A stretch of 64,000 nucleotides of DNA from Cyclobacteriaceae bacterium (lineage in GTDB: Bacteria; Bacteroidota; Bacteroidia; Cytophagales; Cyclobacteriaceae): positions 1-64,000 of the forward strand of contig CANGYY010000002.1 of the NCBI GenBank assembly GCA_947458585.1. The letters are read 5' to 3'. Positions 44,042 to 54,826 of the stretch are shown here, piece by piece. Positions within the stretch are counted from its first letter, which is position 1. Each line of letters begins with the position of its first letter. The translations under genes and the position numbers were made by a program. The notes beneath the pieces were generated by a model. It was given only the letters and a program-made list of their open reading frames with translations, had not been told where the DNA came from and searched no databases.

Positions 44042-44404
44042 TTAACAACGATCATGAACCACATCTTCTTTAAACTGAAGTAGTTGATTTTTCATGTCCT
44101 TGACTTCCTTCATTTTCTGTTCCAAGGAAATCAATTTTTCATCCAGAATTTCAAGTTTCTGTGCTTTAGTATACCGTTGATTGTACCAGGCATCGATGAT
44201 CTGACCGATCTCTTTAATTGTAAATCCAACCGATTTAGCATCCTTAATAAATTCCAGTTTTTCTACCGTAATCTCATCGTAATGGAAGTAATTATTGGAT
44301 TTAATCGATGCATCTTGTTTGCCCTCAATCAATCCTGACTTCTCATAAAAACGAATGGTATGGGTACTGATACCCGTTTTCTTCGCTAATTCATTGATCA
44401 ACAT
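44042..44404 (-). CDS. MerR-family transcriptional regulator
   Basis: The 120-residue regulator has the MerR winged helix at the N-terminus: MLINELAKKTGISTHTIRFYEKSGLIEG, residues 1-28 (two parts: ELAKKTGIS and TIRFYEKSGLI). A dimerising antiparallel coiled coil follows (about 75-115, KLISLEQKMKEVKDMKNQLL). The only cysteine is at the extreme C-terminus (HDRC), so a metal-binding role of the MerR/CueR kind is not supported; a drug- or aldehyde-responsive type is possible. It is divergent from a short-chain dehydrogenase gene across a 101-bp region with promoters and a palindrome. Its -7 element ends only five bases before the ATG. Confidence 0.93.
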   Translation of the reverse strand: MLINELAKKTGISTHTIRFYEKSGLIEGKQDASIKSNNYFHYDEITVEKLEFIKDAKSVGFTIKEIGQIIDAWYNQRYTKAQKLEILDEKLISLEQKMKEVKDMKNQLLQFKEDVVHDRC

Positions 44405-44409
44405 GGGTA

Positions 44410-44441
44410 CAAATATAAGGTAGAAAAATAATTACAAACAA
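44410..44441 (-). promoter_or_regulatory. Promoter of the merR-type gene (near-leaderless)
   Basis: The minus strand has TATATTTG (44410-44417), an exact -7 match, with TTGTTTG at 44435-44441 upstream. The TTG at its 5' end is 21 bases from the -7. The -7 ends five bases before the ATG (44404), so the transcript should start at or next to the start codon. Confidence 0.7.
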
Positions 44442-44455
44442 TAGAGTATACTCTA
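44442..44455. promoter_or_regulatory. Perfect 14-bp palindrome, probable operator of the MerR-type regulator
   Basis: TAGAGTATACTCTA is a perfect palindrome in the divergent region. It abuts the -33 element of the merR-type gene (44435-44441) and lies just before the -33 TTG of the SDR gene (44459-44461). It is outside the SDR promoter spacer, unlike the classical MerR arrangement. Confidence 0.7.
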
Positions 44456-44458
44456 ATG

Positions 44459-44489
44459 TTGTATGTTTAATTTCAAGACCATAGGTTTG
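44459..44489 (+). promoter_or_regulatory. Promoter of the SDR gene
   Basis: TTG at 44459-44461 and TAGGTTTG at 44482-44489, exactly 20 bases apart, form a consensus Bacteroidota promoter 16 bases before the ATG at 44506. Confidence 0.75.
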
Positions 44490-44505
44490 CTGAAAATTAG
44501 AACCT

Positions 44506-45321
44506 ATGAAAAAAACTATCCTGATTACTGGTACTTCAAGCGGCATTGGGAAAGCAGCCGTATATGAATTTGCAAGACAAGGCTGGAACGTCATCGCCAC
44601 ACAACGAAATCCCGAAAAGGAAATGGATTTTAAAGATCTTGAAAACGTGCATCTTAATAGATTGGATGTGACCGATCCCCAAACCATCGAAGAAACAATG
44701 TCACAGGTGGTCAAAAAATTTGGTAAACTGGATGTAGTCATCAACAATGCCGGCTATGGCGTAGACGGCGCGTTTGAAGCCATGTCTGACGAAATCATTG
44801 CAAAGCAATTTGATACCAATGTATTTGGATTGATGCGCGTAACCAGAGAGGCCATCAAGATCATGAGACCGGCCAGCAATGGCATCATCATCCAGATTTC
44901 AAGTATGGGTGGAAAAATCACATTTCCACTTTACAGCATTTACCATGCTACCAAGTTTGCAGTAGAAGGTTTTTCTGAATCCCTGCATTATGAATTGGCC
45001 CAATTTGGAATCAAAATCAAACTGATAGAGCCAGGCCCAATCGTGACCGATTTTTACGGAAGAAGTCGTCAATTCATCAAGCCTGTTGACACTGACCAAT
45101 ACGATAGATTTATCCAAAAATTCAATGAGGCTGCACAAAAAGTTATGAAAGAGGCAGAAGGACCCGAAGTGGTAGCAAATGTGATCTACCGAGCGGCCAC
45201 CGATTCGAGTACGAAAATGCGGTATGCAGTAGGCAAACCCGGTCCTATGCTATTGATTCTTAGAAAATTACTTCCAGATAGCCTGTACTTTTTGATGGTT
45301 CGAAAAAGTTACAATTTGTAA
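44506..45321 (+). CDS. Short-chain dehydrogenase/reductase
   Basis: The 271-residue classical SDR has the cofactor motif TGTSSGIGKAAVYEF (residues 8-22), VINNAGYGVDG, ISSMGGKITFPLYSIYHATK with the catalytic Ser, Tyr-x3-Lys, and LIEPGPIVTDFYG. The residue after beta-2 (TQRNPEK with Arg) suggests NADP preference, which is inference. It is divergent from and probably controlled by the MerR-type gene, a common pairing in which the reductase detoxifies an aldehyde or quinone. Cytoplasmic. Confidence 0.93.
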   Translation: MKKTILITGTSSGIGKAAVYEFARQGWNVIATQRNPEKEMDFKDLENVHLNRLDVTDPQTIEETMSQVVKKFGKLDVVINNAGYGVDGAFEAMSDEIIAKQFDTNVFGLMRVTREAIKIMRPASNGIIIQISSMGGKITFPLYSIYHATKFAVEGFSESLHYELAQFGIKIKLIEPGPIVTDFYGRSRQFIKPVDTDQYDRFIQKFNEAAQKVMKEAEGPEVVANVIYRAATDSSTKMRYAVGKPGPMLLILRKLLPDSLYFLMVRKSYNL

Positions 45322-45402
45322 CGAGCACCTAGGGCCTTTTCAACTTTAGGCTTAATTGATGTTCTGTAATTAAAATCATCCTGCCTTTTTCTATTAAAAA
45401 AA

Positions 45403-45438
45403 AAGCGGCTAATCAATTTAAATCCTGATTAGCCGCTT
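45403..45438 (-). terminator. Strong intrinsic terminator of metG
   Basis: AAGCGGCTAATCA (45403-45415) and TGATTAGCCGCTT (45426-45438) form a perfect 13-bp stem with a 10-base loop. The plus-strand A run (45396-45404) becomes a T run on the minus strand, so it serves metG (stop at 45451). It may also stop read-through from the convergent SDR gene, though the T run in that direction is short. Confidence 0.9.
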
Positions 45439-45450
45439 AGTTTTAAAAAC

Positions 45451-47511
45451 TCATGAAATCACCGATCCAGGTGAAGTCACCTCATGTGGCTGGAGCAATT
45501 TGAGTTTGCCATCCTTATCTGCTGCCATCAAAATCATTCCCTCACTGTCAATACCCATCATTTTACGTGGGGCCAAATTGATTAGCATCGTCACCTGCTT
45601 GCCCACCAAAAATTCAGGATCGAAATGCTCTGCCACTCCGCTCAAGACGGTACGGTGACCAAGGCCTGTATCCACTTTCAACTTCAGGAGTTTCTTGGAC
45701 TTAGCCATAGCCTCAACTTCCAATACCGTCACTACACGCATGTCTAGTTTGGCGAAATCCTCGTAGGTAATCAGTTCCTTCATCGCAGGAACAGGCAGTT
45801 CAGCGGCTTCATTCATCTTTTTAGCGTTTTCTAGTTTTTGAATTTGTTTCTCCACTACCTCATCCTCAATCTTCATAAATAGGAGTCCGATTTCACCCAA
45901 AGCCCGATTGGCTTGGAGTAGATTTCCGTTCCCCGCATCGGACCAGGAAGTAGCGGTCATCCCAAAGGTTTTGTATAATTTTTGGGCGGTAAATGGCAAG
46001 AATGGCTCAGATAGAATCGCCAAATTGGCTGCCACATTCAAGGCTATATTTAGAATGGTTTGGGTGCGGGCAACATCTGTTTTAACCTCTTTCCAAGGCT
46101 CGGTATCCGCCAAGTACTTATTTCCCATTCGGGCCAAATCCATCATCAAGCCCTGCGCTTCTCGGAAACGGAATCGCTCAATTGAAGCGGCGATTTTTTC
46201 TGGAAAACCTTCCAATTCCCGAAGTAAATCCTCGTCAATCCCTCTCAGTTCTCCTCGAGCAGGCACTATTCCGTCAAAAAACTTTTGCGTAAGCACCACA
46301 GCACGATTGACAAAATTGCCATAGATCGCCACCAATTCCGAATTGGTCCTCGTTTGAAAATCCTTCCAGGTAAAATCATTATCCTTCGTCTCGGGTGCAT
46401 TGGCGGTCAGCACATACCGAAGCAAATCCTGCTGCCCAGGAAACTCTTCCAGATATTCATGAAGCCACACGGCCCAATTTCGGGAAGTAGAGATCTTGTC
46501 TCCCTCCAAATTTAGAAACTCATTTGCAGGCACATTGTCCGGGAGAATATACCCTCCATGGGTTTTTAAAATTGCCGGAAAAATGATGCAATGGAATACA
46601 ATATTATCCTTGCCGATAAAGTGAACTAGCTTGGTGTCCTTGTCTTTCCAGTAAGGCTCCCAATCAATTCCTTTTTCTTTTGCCCACTCTTTGGTAGCAG
46701 AGATGTAGCCAATTGGAGCATCAAACCAAACATACAGCACCTTCCCTTTGGCAGTAGGAAGAGGTACGGGTATACCCCAATCCAAATCTCGTGTCATGGA
46801 TCGTGCTTGGAGTCCATCTCCTGCTTCTAGCCAAGAGCGGCATTGGCCCAAGACATTGTTTTTCCAATCGTCCCCATGCTCCTCCAAAACCCATTTTTTC
46901 AAGAAATCCTGGTAGCGAGCCAAGTCCAAAAACCAGTGGGTGGTGTCCTTCAAAATGGGAGTTCTACCGCTCAACTTGGACTTGGGATTGATCAAGTCGG
47001 TGGGATTGAGAGAGGTTCCACATTTTTCGCACTGATCTCCATAGGCATGCTCGTTGCCACATTTAGGACAAGTGCCTTCGATGTAGCGGTCAGCAAGAAA
47101 CTGATCTGCCTCCTCATCGTAGTATTGAGCAGTGGTTTGCTCTAAAAACTCCCCTTTCTGATACAAATTCGTAAAAAATTCCTGAGCCGTCTCGTGATGG
47201 ATAGGCGCAGAAGTACGGGAGTAATGGTTGAAACTAATCCCAAATTGCTCAAAACTCCCCTTCATCATCTCATGGTAATGATCCACTACCTGTTGCGGCG
47301 TCTTCCCCTCCTTCGCTGCCTTGATCGTAATCGCTACGCCATGCTCATCGGAGCCACAGATGTAGGCGACATCCCTTCCTTGGGACCGCAAGTATCGAAC
47401 ATAAATATCAGAAGGAATATAGCAGCCGGCCAGGTGACCAATGTGTAGTGGTCCATTCGCATAGGGCAATGCTGAAGTAACGGTATAGCGTTTAAATTTG
47501 GTGTCGCTCAT
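45451..47511 (-). CDS. metG: Methionyl-tRNA synthetase with C-terminal tRNA-binding domain
   Basis: MetG charges tRNA-Met. The 686-residue product has the class I HIGH motif in [20 protein letters not shown] (residues 14-33) and a zinc knuckle [18 protein letters not shown] near 150-167. The second signature is KISTSRNW, in place of KMSKS, as in the MetRS1 branch. A fused EMAP/Trbp111-type tRNA-binding domain occupies about residues 580-686 ([18 protein letters not shown]). A -7 element lies 53 bases upstream and a strong terminator follows. The long form with the fused domain is the expected Bacteroidota type. Confidence 0.97.
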   Translation of the reverse strand: MSDTKFKRYTVTSALPYANGPLHIGHLAGCYIPSDIYVRYLRSQGRDVAYICGSDEHGVAITIKAAKEGKTPQQVVDHYHEMMKGSFEQFGISFNHYSRTSAPIHHETAQEFFTNLYQKGEFLEQTTAQYYDEEADQFLADRYIEGTCPKCGNEHAYGDQCEKCGTSLNPTDLINPKSKLSGRTPILKDTTHWFLDLARYQDFLKKWVLEEHGDDWKNNVLGQCRSWLEAGDGLQARSMTRDLDWGIPVPLPTAKGKVLYVWFDAPIGYISATKEWAKEKGIDWEPYWKDKDTKLVHFIGKDNIVFHCIIFPAILKTHGGYILPDNVPANEFLNLEGDKISTSRNWAVWLHEYLEEFPGQQDLLRYVLTANAPETKDNDFTWKDFQTRTNSELVAIYGNFVNRAVVLTQKFFDGIVPARGELRGIDEDLLRELEGFPEKIAASIERFRFREAQGLMMDLARMGNKYLADTEPWKEVKTDVARTQTILNIALNVAANLAILSEPFLPFTAQKLYKTFGMTATSWSDAGNGNLLQANRALGEIGLLFMKIEDEVVEKQIQKLENAKKMNEAAELPVPAMKELITYEDFAKLDMRVVTVLEVEAMAKSKKLLKLKVDTGLGHRTVLSGVAEHFDPEFLVGKQVTMLINLAPRKMMGIDSEGMILMAADKDGKLKLLQPHEVTSPGSVIS

Positions 47512-47564
47512 GTGGGTGTGGTATCGCGTCTAGAAAAAACAAGTGCTTTTCTAAATCTAAAGGA

Positions 47565-47572
47565 CAAAGATA
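47565..47572 (-). promoter_or_regulatory. Bacteroidota-type -7 element of metG
   Basis: The minus strand reads TATCTTTG, an exact TAnnTTTG match, 53 bases before the metG ATG. Confidence 0.5.
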
Positions 47573-47730
47573 GAAAATTCAAGGGAAGCCTGTAACCCAT
47601 GAGCGCTATAAAATCGGTTCAAAGGCAATTCCCAGTAGTTTCGGATTCCAGTCAAAAAAATGAAGGCACAATTCACTTCAACCCGCAAATACTTGAGCCT
47701 TAACCCTTATTTTTACCTACGAAATTTTAG

Positions 47731-50190
<2,460 letters not shown>

Positions 50191-50246
50191 ATCCAAAAAA
50201 TAAGGCTAGTATTTTTGAGACCCTAAGGCTATGGAGAATTGGTGCC

Positions 50247-51518
50247 TTATACTCGGCTAACCAGCACCTTGTCGATGCGCTGCCCATCTTTGTCCACCAC
50301 CTCCAGTCGGAGTTTTTCGACAACCACGGCATCTCCTACATTCGGGATATAACCGCTTTGATGAAGGATTAAGCCTGCCAATGTGGTGAAACTTTTGTTC
50401 TGATAGGATATCTCAAAATCGAAGTACTTTTCGAAATCAATTAAGGAATACTGTCCATCGATCAACCAAGAACCATCCTCTCGCTCTACGATTTGATAGT
50501 CCGTTTGATCCATTTCGGTGGACTCCCCTACCAGCGCGTCCACCACATCATCCATGGTCACCATCCCTACCGTGACTCCATACTCATCGATGACCAATCC
50601 GTAATGAAGGCGATGCGCTTTAAAAGATTCCAAGGCTTGGTAGGCAAACATGCTTTCATTCAAAAAAAGTGGTTCCTTGGCAATTTTTTTCAAGTCAAAG
50701 CCTTCTTTTAAAATCGGATCAAAGAGATCCTTTACCAAAACCATCCCAATAATTTGATCTAGATCACCCTCTTTGCAAAGGGGATAAGCCGAATGCTTTT
50801 CTGCACTGATTTTATTTCTGACCACCTCTTCGGTATCGGTGGTATTAAAAAAGACCAATTCATTTCGGTGCGTGAGCAGGGTATTGATCCGGCGATCGCC
50901 CAACTCAAACACGCGCTCCACAATATCCTGTTCGATATCCATGATTTCTCCACCCTCCGCACTTTCTTTGATAAGGGCCTTCAGTTCTTCCTCAGAAATT
51001 TTGCTATCAGAAGTTCGCTTGATCTGAAAAACCCAGAGCAAAAAATCATTGGAGACGGTCAAAAGCCAAACAAAGGGGCTAGTCAACTTGGATAGCCAGA
51101 CCATGGGTTTGGCCACGCGCAACGCAATCTGTTCCGGAAAGGTCATGCCTAGTCTTTTGGGAAATAACTCACCCAGCACAATGGAAAGGTAAGTAATCGC
51201 TACTACGACCAAACCAACTGCCAGGGAATTTGCATAAGGCTGTAAAAATGGAACCTGTTTCAACAAGGATTCCAGATCATCCGTGATATTTTTTCCCCCA
51301 TATACCCCCAGTAAAACACCAATCAGTGTGATGCCTATTTGCACTGTGGACATGAATTTGGTAGGGTTCTCTGAAAGGGCTAAGGCCTCCTTAGCTCCCA
51401 ACTTCCGCTGCTTTTTCAGACTTTCTAACTTAAACTTTCTCGAAGAAACAAGGGATAATTCTGCCATGGCAAAAACGCCATTCAAGAGGACTAGAAAAAG
51501 AATGATTAAAATTTCCAC
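50247..51518 (-). CDS. CNNM/CorC (HlyC/CorC) family membrane protein
   Basis: The 423-residue product has an N-terminal DUF21/CNNM membrane domain of three to four helices (EILIILFLVLLNGVFAMAELSL at the start, and SLAVGLVVVAITYLSIVLGELFPKRLG near residue 95, quoted only in part). A CBS pair follows (about 205-330, MVLVKDLFDP and HYGLVIDEYGVTVGMVTMDD) and then a CorC_HlyC domain to the end (VGDAVVVEKLRLEVV). Such proteins are linked to Mg2+ or Co2+ efflux and are not haemolysins in spite of the name. The start is a GTG at 51518. It is convergent with ligA. Confidence 0.92.
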   Translation of the reverse strand: MEILIILFLVLLNGVFAMAELSLVSSRKFKLESLKKQRKLGAKEALALSENPTKFMSTVQIGITLIGVLLGVYGGKNITDDLESLLKQVPFLQPYANSLAVGLVVVAITYLSIVLGELFPKRLGMTFPEQIALRVAKPMVWLSKLTSPFVWLLTVSNDFLLWVFQIKRTSDSKISEEELKALIKESAEGGEIMDIEQDIVERVFELGDRRINTLLTHRNELVFFNTTDTEEVVRNKISAEKHSAYPLCKEGDLDQIIGMVLVKDLFDPILKEGFDLKKIAKEPLFLNESMFAYQALESFKAHRLHYGLVIDEYGVTVGMVTMDDVVDALVGESTEMDQTDYQIVEREDGSWLIDGQYSLIDFEKYFDFEISYQNKSFTTLAGLILHQSGYIPNVGDAVVVEKLRLEVVDKDGQRIDKVLVSRV

Positions 51519-51652
51519 AGAAATAAAAAGAGACTTTACGGATATAAATTTAACTTAAAATACTTCTTATTTCACTTGCTTACCAATTTTCAAAAGATTT
51601 AGGAAAGTTGGACTTGGTGAGAGGAAACCTTCCAGTCCATCAAAGCCCATGC

Positions 51653-51696
51653 TTCCTGTCTTGAAAAGTAACCAAACAAGCAGGAACTGTTTCAAG
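51653..51696. other. Possible pseudoknot-forming repeats in the 281-bp gap before dapA
   Basis: TTCCTG (51653-51658) complements CAGGAA (51681-51686), and CTTGAAA (51660-51666) complements TTTCAAG (51690-51696). The pairs interleave, so both together would be an H-type pseudoknot. A further pair, TGGACT/AGTCCA, lies at 51609-51639. If the -7 element at 51771 is the dapA promoter, this structure is upstream of its transcript. The rest of 51519-51799 shows no gene. Confidence 0.3.
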
Positions 51697-51770
51697 TTAT
51701 AGAAGAGAATTTCGATCTTCAAAGCAATCGTTTTACCTATCCCTTTTTACTAAAAACCCCGCTAAGGCCC

Positions 51771-51778
51771 TATATTTG
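51771..51778 (+). promoter_or_regulatory. Bacteroidota-type -7 element of dapA
   Basis: TATATTTG is an exact TAnnTTTG match, 21 bases before the dapA ATG at 51800. The T-rich stretch at 51743-51747 may be a degenerate -33. Confidence 0.6.
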
Positions 51779-51799
51779 TTTTGGCATAAATATTTTACC

Positions 51800-52660
51800 A
51801 TGAACGCATTCAAAGGTACCGGTGTTGCACTAGTAACCCCATTTCTTGAGGACCAGCAGGTTGACTTTCCAAGTCTAGAGCGCCTAATCAATCACGTCAT
51901 CGCTGGCGGAGTAGACTACCTGGTACTGCTCGGTACTACTGGTGAATCGGCAACCCTCACGGCTTCAGAAAAAGCCAAGATCCTTAAAGCTTGTGTGGAG
52001 TACAACAAAGGGCGTGTTCCTTTGATGCTTGGCCTTGGAGGAAATGCTACTCAGAAGCTTATTGCCGAAATCGAACAAACTGATTTTTATGGCGTCGCAG
52101 GAATTTTATCTGTAAGCCCCTACTACAATAAACCTACACAGGAAGGAATCATTGCACATTACCGCGCCTTGGCGGATGCATCACCTGTTCCGCTAGTCCT
52201 CTACAATATTCCAGGGCGAACCATGTCCAATCTTTCGGCTGCCACCACCCTGGCCCTTTCGCACCATCCCAATATCATTGGAATCAAGGAAGCAAGCGGA
52301 AATCTGGAGCAATGCATGCAGATCGCTGCCTCCATGCCAAAGGACTTTTTACTTCTGTCAGGAGACGATCTCCTGACCAAACCCATGCAAAGTATAGGAG
52401 GATCTGGAGTAATCTCGGTATTGGCCAATGCCATTCCCGCTACCTTCAAAACCCTAATCGAAGGAGAGGAAACTTCTTCCCTCCGAGCGGCTCATTCGAT
52501 ATTGAAACTGAATGGATTGATGTACGAGGAAGGAAATCCAGTGGGAATAAAAAATCTGCTGCTGCACTTAGGCATTATCCAAACGGACCAAGTACGACTA
52601 CCACTCCTGCGTGCAAGCCAAAGCTTGAGTGAAAAAATTCGTTTGGTGACGCCCCAGTAA
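51800..52660 (+). CDS. dapA: 4-hydroxy-tetrahydrodipicolinate synthase
   Basis: DapA condenses pyruvate with aspartate semialdehyde in lysine and diaminopimelate synthesis. The 286-residue barrel has GTGVALVTPF at the start, LLGTTGESATLTASEK near residue 41, the catalytic Tyr in VSPYYNKPTQEG, the Arg in YNIPGRTMSN and the Schiff-base Lys in IIGIKEASGNLEQ, then LLSGDD. ATG 51800 gives the correct start; the frame is open eight codons upstream. xseA begins three bases after the stop, so dapA-xseA-xseB form an operon. Confidence 0.97.
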   Translation: MNAFKGTGVALVTPFLEDQQVDFPSLERLINHVIAGGVDYLVLLGTTGESATLTASEKAKILKACVEYNKGRVPLMLGLGGNATQKLIAEIEQTDFYGVAGILSVSPYYNKPTQEGIIAHYRALADASPVPLVLYNIPGRTMSNLSAATTLALSHHPNIIGIKEASGNLEQCMQIAASMPKDFLLLSGDDLLTKPMQSIGGSGVISVLANAIPATFKTLIEGEETSSLRAAHSILKLNGLMYEEGNPVGIKNLLLHLGIIQTDQVRLPLLRASQSLSEKIRLVTPQ

Positions 52661-52663
52661 GCC

Positions 52664-53971
52664 ATGGCCCCCTTATCCGTAGTACAACTCACCACTGCCA
52701 TTCAGCAAGTACTTGAAAAAGAACTTGAGCCTTTGGTTTGGGTGGTGGGCGAACTATCGGATTTTAGACAAGCACCTCAGGGACATGTGTACTTTGAGTT
52801 GGTGGAGAAAAAAGGAAACCAGGTTCAAGCAAAGATTCGAGCCAATCTCTGGCAGTTTACCTACCGAAGTGTAGCCGCCAAATTTGAATCCGTTACCGGT
52901 ACCTCACTCAAAAACGGGATGAAGGTACTGGCTCAAGTGAGTGTGACCTACCATCCGGTCTATGGACTCAGCCTGAACGTGAAGGACATCGATCCCTCCT
53001 TCTCTTTAGGAGAACGAGCACGTATTCGTCAAGAAACCATTGCCAAACTCACCCAAGAGGGTTGGATGGGTCACAATGCACGATTGCCGCTACCCCTAGT
53101 CATCCAGCGAATCGCTATTATTTCCAGTGCCACTGCTGCTGGCTACGGCGATTTTATCAACCAACTTGCGGGCAATCCCCAAGGCTACCAGGTATACCAC
53201 CAACTTTTCCCTTCCATGATGCAAGGCAACGAAGCGGTGGAAAGCCTACTTTCTGCCTTGGACCAGGTTGCGGAACAGGCGGAAAAACTTCAATTGGATG
53301 CCGTGGTCTTGATACGTGGCGGAGGGGCGCAACTAGACTTGGATTGCTTTGACGATTACCGGCTTGCTCTAAAAATTGCAGACTTCTCCCTTCCCGTACT
53401 CACCGGGATTGGGCACGAGCGCGACGAAACCATCGCCGATTTGGTGGCGCATACACGACTCAAAACTCCCACGGCCGTTGCTGAATTTATTCTTTCCAGT
53501 TTTCGAGAATACGAGGAGAATTTGGCGCTAGCAGCACAACGATTGGATTGGATCACTCGCACCAAATTCAGCGAAGAGGAACGAAAACTTCAGGCATGCC
53601 ACTTGCGCATACAGGGAGAAGGCAAGCAGCTGCTTTCGCGAGAAGGGGAAAAGGTGAGAACTACTGCGCTGCGAATCCAGCATGCGGTAAAAAATGACAC
53701 CAAACAGGAGAAAAGTAAACTGGAACAGCGACAGGAACAATTGATAAAGAGCAGTCAGCGCTTTATCAGACTTCAACAGGATAGCCTGCAAAGACTTGAA
53801 ACAGTTAGCCGGCAATTGGACCCAAATACTTTACTGCAAAAAGGATACACGCGAACCGAATCACAGGGTAAGCCCATTCATCAGCTTAGGTTGGCTCCTG
53901 GGGACCAAATCCTCACCCATACTTCTAACCAAAAAATCAGTAGTACCATCCAAACCATTGAAAGCAAATGA
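52664..53971 (+). CDS. xseA: Exodeoxyribonuclease VII large subunit
   Basis: XseA with XseB degrades single-stranded DNA from both ends. The 435-residue product has the N-terminal OB-fold (VWVVGELSDFRQAPQGHVYF) and the catalytic domain with IAIISSATAAGYGDFINQL, VVLIRGGGAQLDLDCFDDY, and LTGIGHERDETIADLVAHTR with KTPTAVAEF. A long coiled-coil C-terminal region with the repeated RLQQDSLQRLE pattern follows. It starts three bases after dapA and overlaps xseB by four bases. Confidence 0.96.
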   Translation: MAPLSVVQLTTAIQQVLEKELEPLVWVVGELSDFRQAPQGHVYFELVEKKGNQVQAKIRANLWQFTYRSVAAKFESVTGTSLKNGMKVLAQVSVTYHPVYGLSLNVKDIDPSFSLGERARIRQETIAKLTQEGWMGHNARLPLPLVIQRIAIISSATAAGYGDFINQLAGNPQGYQVYHQLFPSMMQGNEAVESLLSALDQVAEQAEKLQLDAVVLIRGGGAQLDLDCFDDYRLALKIADFSLPVLTGIGHERDETIADLVAHTRLKTPTAVAEFILSSFREYEENLALAAQRLDWITRTKFSEEERKLQACHLRIQGEGKQLLSREGEKVRTTALRIQHAVKNDTKQEKSKLEQRQEQLIKSSQRFIRLQQDSLQRLETVSRQLDPNTLLQKGYTRTESQGKPIHQLRLAPGDQILTHTSNQKISSTIQTIESK

Positions 53972-54156
53972 AAGACTATACTTACACCCAAGCCATGCAA
54001 CGATTGGAAGCAATTCTTGCTCAACTAGAAGAGGGATCTACTTCTGTAGACACTCTTTCTGAATTAGTCAAAGAAGCAGCGGAGCTTGTTGCCTTTTGCC
54101 GCGAAAAACTTCGAACTACCGAAGAGGAAGTACAAAAAGCCTTTGAAGGATTGTAA
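53968..54156 (+). CDS. xseB: Exodeoxyribonuclease VII small subunit
   Basis: The 62-residue product is typical XseB in size and sequence: YTQAMQRLEAILAQLEEGST, then a second helix LSELVKEAAELVAFCREKL, ending ETTEEEVQKAFEGL-like (TEEEVQKAFEGL). It assembles in several copies on each large subunit. The ATG overlaps the xseA stop by four bases. Confidence 0.95.
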   Translation: MKDYTYTQAMQRLEAILAQLEEGSTSVDTLSELVKEAAELVAFCREKLRTTEEEVQKAFEGL

Positions 54157-54183
54157 TTCCAAACAATCCCGAAAAAAAGAATT

Positions 54184-54699
54184 TTAAACGCTTGGAGCGA
54201 TTTCAATTACCTGCAAAAACTTCCGAGGAATGCTGACCAGCATGTTTTGGTAGATACCCGGAATACGAATGAGAAAGTAGTCCTTATTCCCTTTTTCGAT
54301 ACACTCCCCCACCATATCTTCGAGCGATCCACCAATCACCTTCACTTTTTCACCTGGGCTGATTTCAGATCCATCCGTTTCGATAGATACACCTGTAGCC
54401 ACTAGGCGTTGGATCGTTTCCACATCCTCATCCCGAATGGTCGCAGGCACTCCCGAAAAGTTGACAAACTTCACCGCACCCGGGGTCTGGAGACAATTCC
54501 AGAGGTTATTCCGATCAGTTTTGACGAATACATAGCCATTGAATAGGGCTTTTTGCACCTTCTTTTTTCGATCGGACCATTGCCGCAACACCTCCACCAT
54601 CGGTAAAAAAACTTCCACCCCTGCCTCCACTAACCGTTCGGCAACTTTTTTCTCAGCGCGAGAAGTGGTGTACATCACGTACCATTTTAATTCCTGCAT
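54184..54699 (-). CDS. UpxY-type NusG-like transcription antitermination factor
   Basis: The 171-residue product has an N-terminal NGN domain (WYVMYTTSRAEKKVAERLVE, then VFLPMVEVLRQWSDRKKKV and FNGYVFVKTD) and a C-terminal KOW-type domain (ISPGEKVKVIGGSLEDMVGE). The length and the RQWSDRKKKVQK stretch are those of specialised UpxY factors, not housekeeping NusG. In Bacteroides these drive transcription of capsule operons, but no polysaccharide gene adjoins this one. It has its own promoter element (54722-54729), lies alone, and is convergent with xseB. Confidence 0.9.
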   Translation of the reverse strand: MQELKWYVMYTTSRAEKKVAERLVEAGVEVFLPMVEVLRQWSDRKKKVQKALFNGYVFVKTDRNNLWNCLQTPGAVKFVNFSGVPATIRDEDVETIQRLVATGVSIETDGSEISPGEKVKVIGGSLEDMVGECIEKGNKDYFLIRIPGIYQNMLVSIPRKFLQVIEIAPSV

Positions 54700-54721
54700 C
54701 TCTATTGGGTCTATGGGTTCA

Positions 54722-54729
54722 CAAATCTA
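54722..54729 (-). promoter_or_regulatory. Bacteroidota-type -7 element of the UpxY-like gene
   Basis: The minus strand reads TAGATTTG, an exact match, 22 bases before the ATG at 54699. It lies after the RND-operon terminator at 54764-54792, so the gene is transcribed separately. Confidence 0.65.
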
Positions 54730-54763
54730 AAAAAAGATATTCGTTAAAGGTATAAAAACGAAA

Positions 54764-54792
54764 AAACCCCTGGAACAGTATTCCAAGGGTTT
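54764..54792 (-). terminator. Intrinsic terminator of the TetR-controlled RND operon
   Basis: AAACCCCTGGAA and TTCCAAGGGTTT form a 12-bp stem with one mismatch and a five-base loop. On the minus strand it is followed by a T run (TTTTTTCGTTTTT). It lies 34 bases after the RND permease stop (54827). Confidence 0.88.
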
Positions 54793-54826
54793 GATCAAAA
54801 AAACCACCAACCTTAAAAAGTGATGT

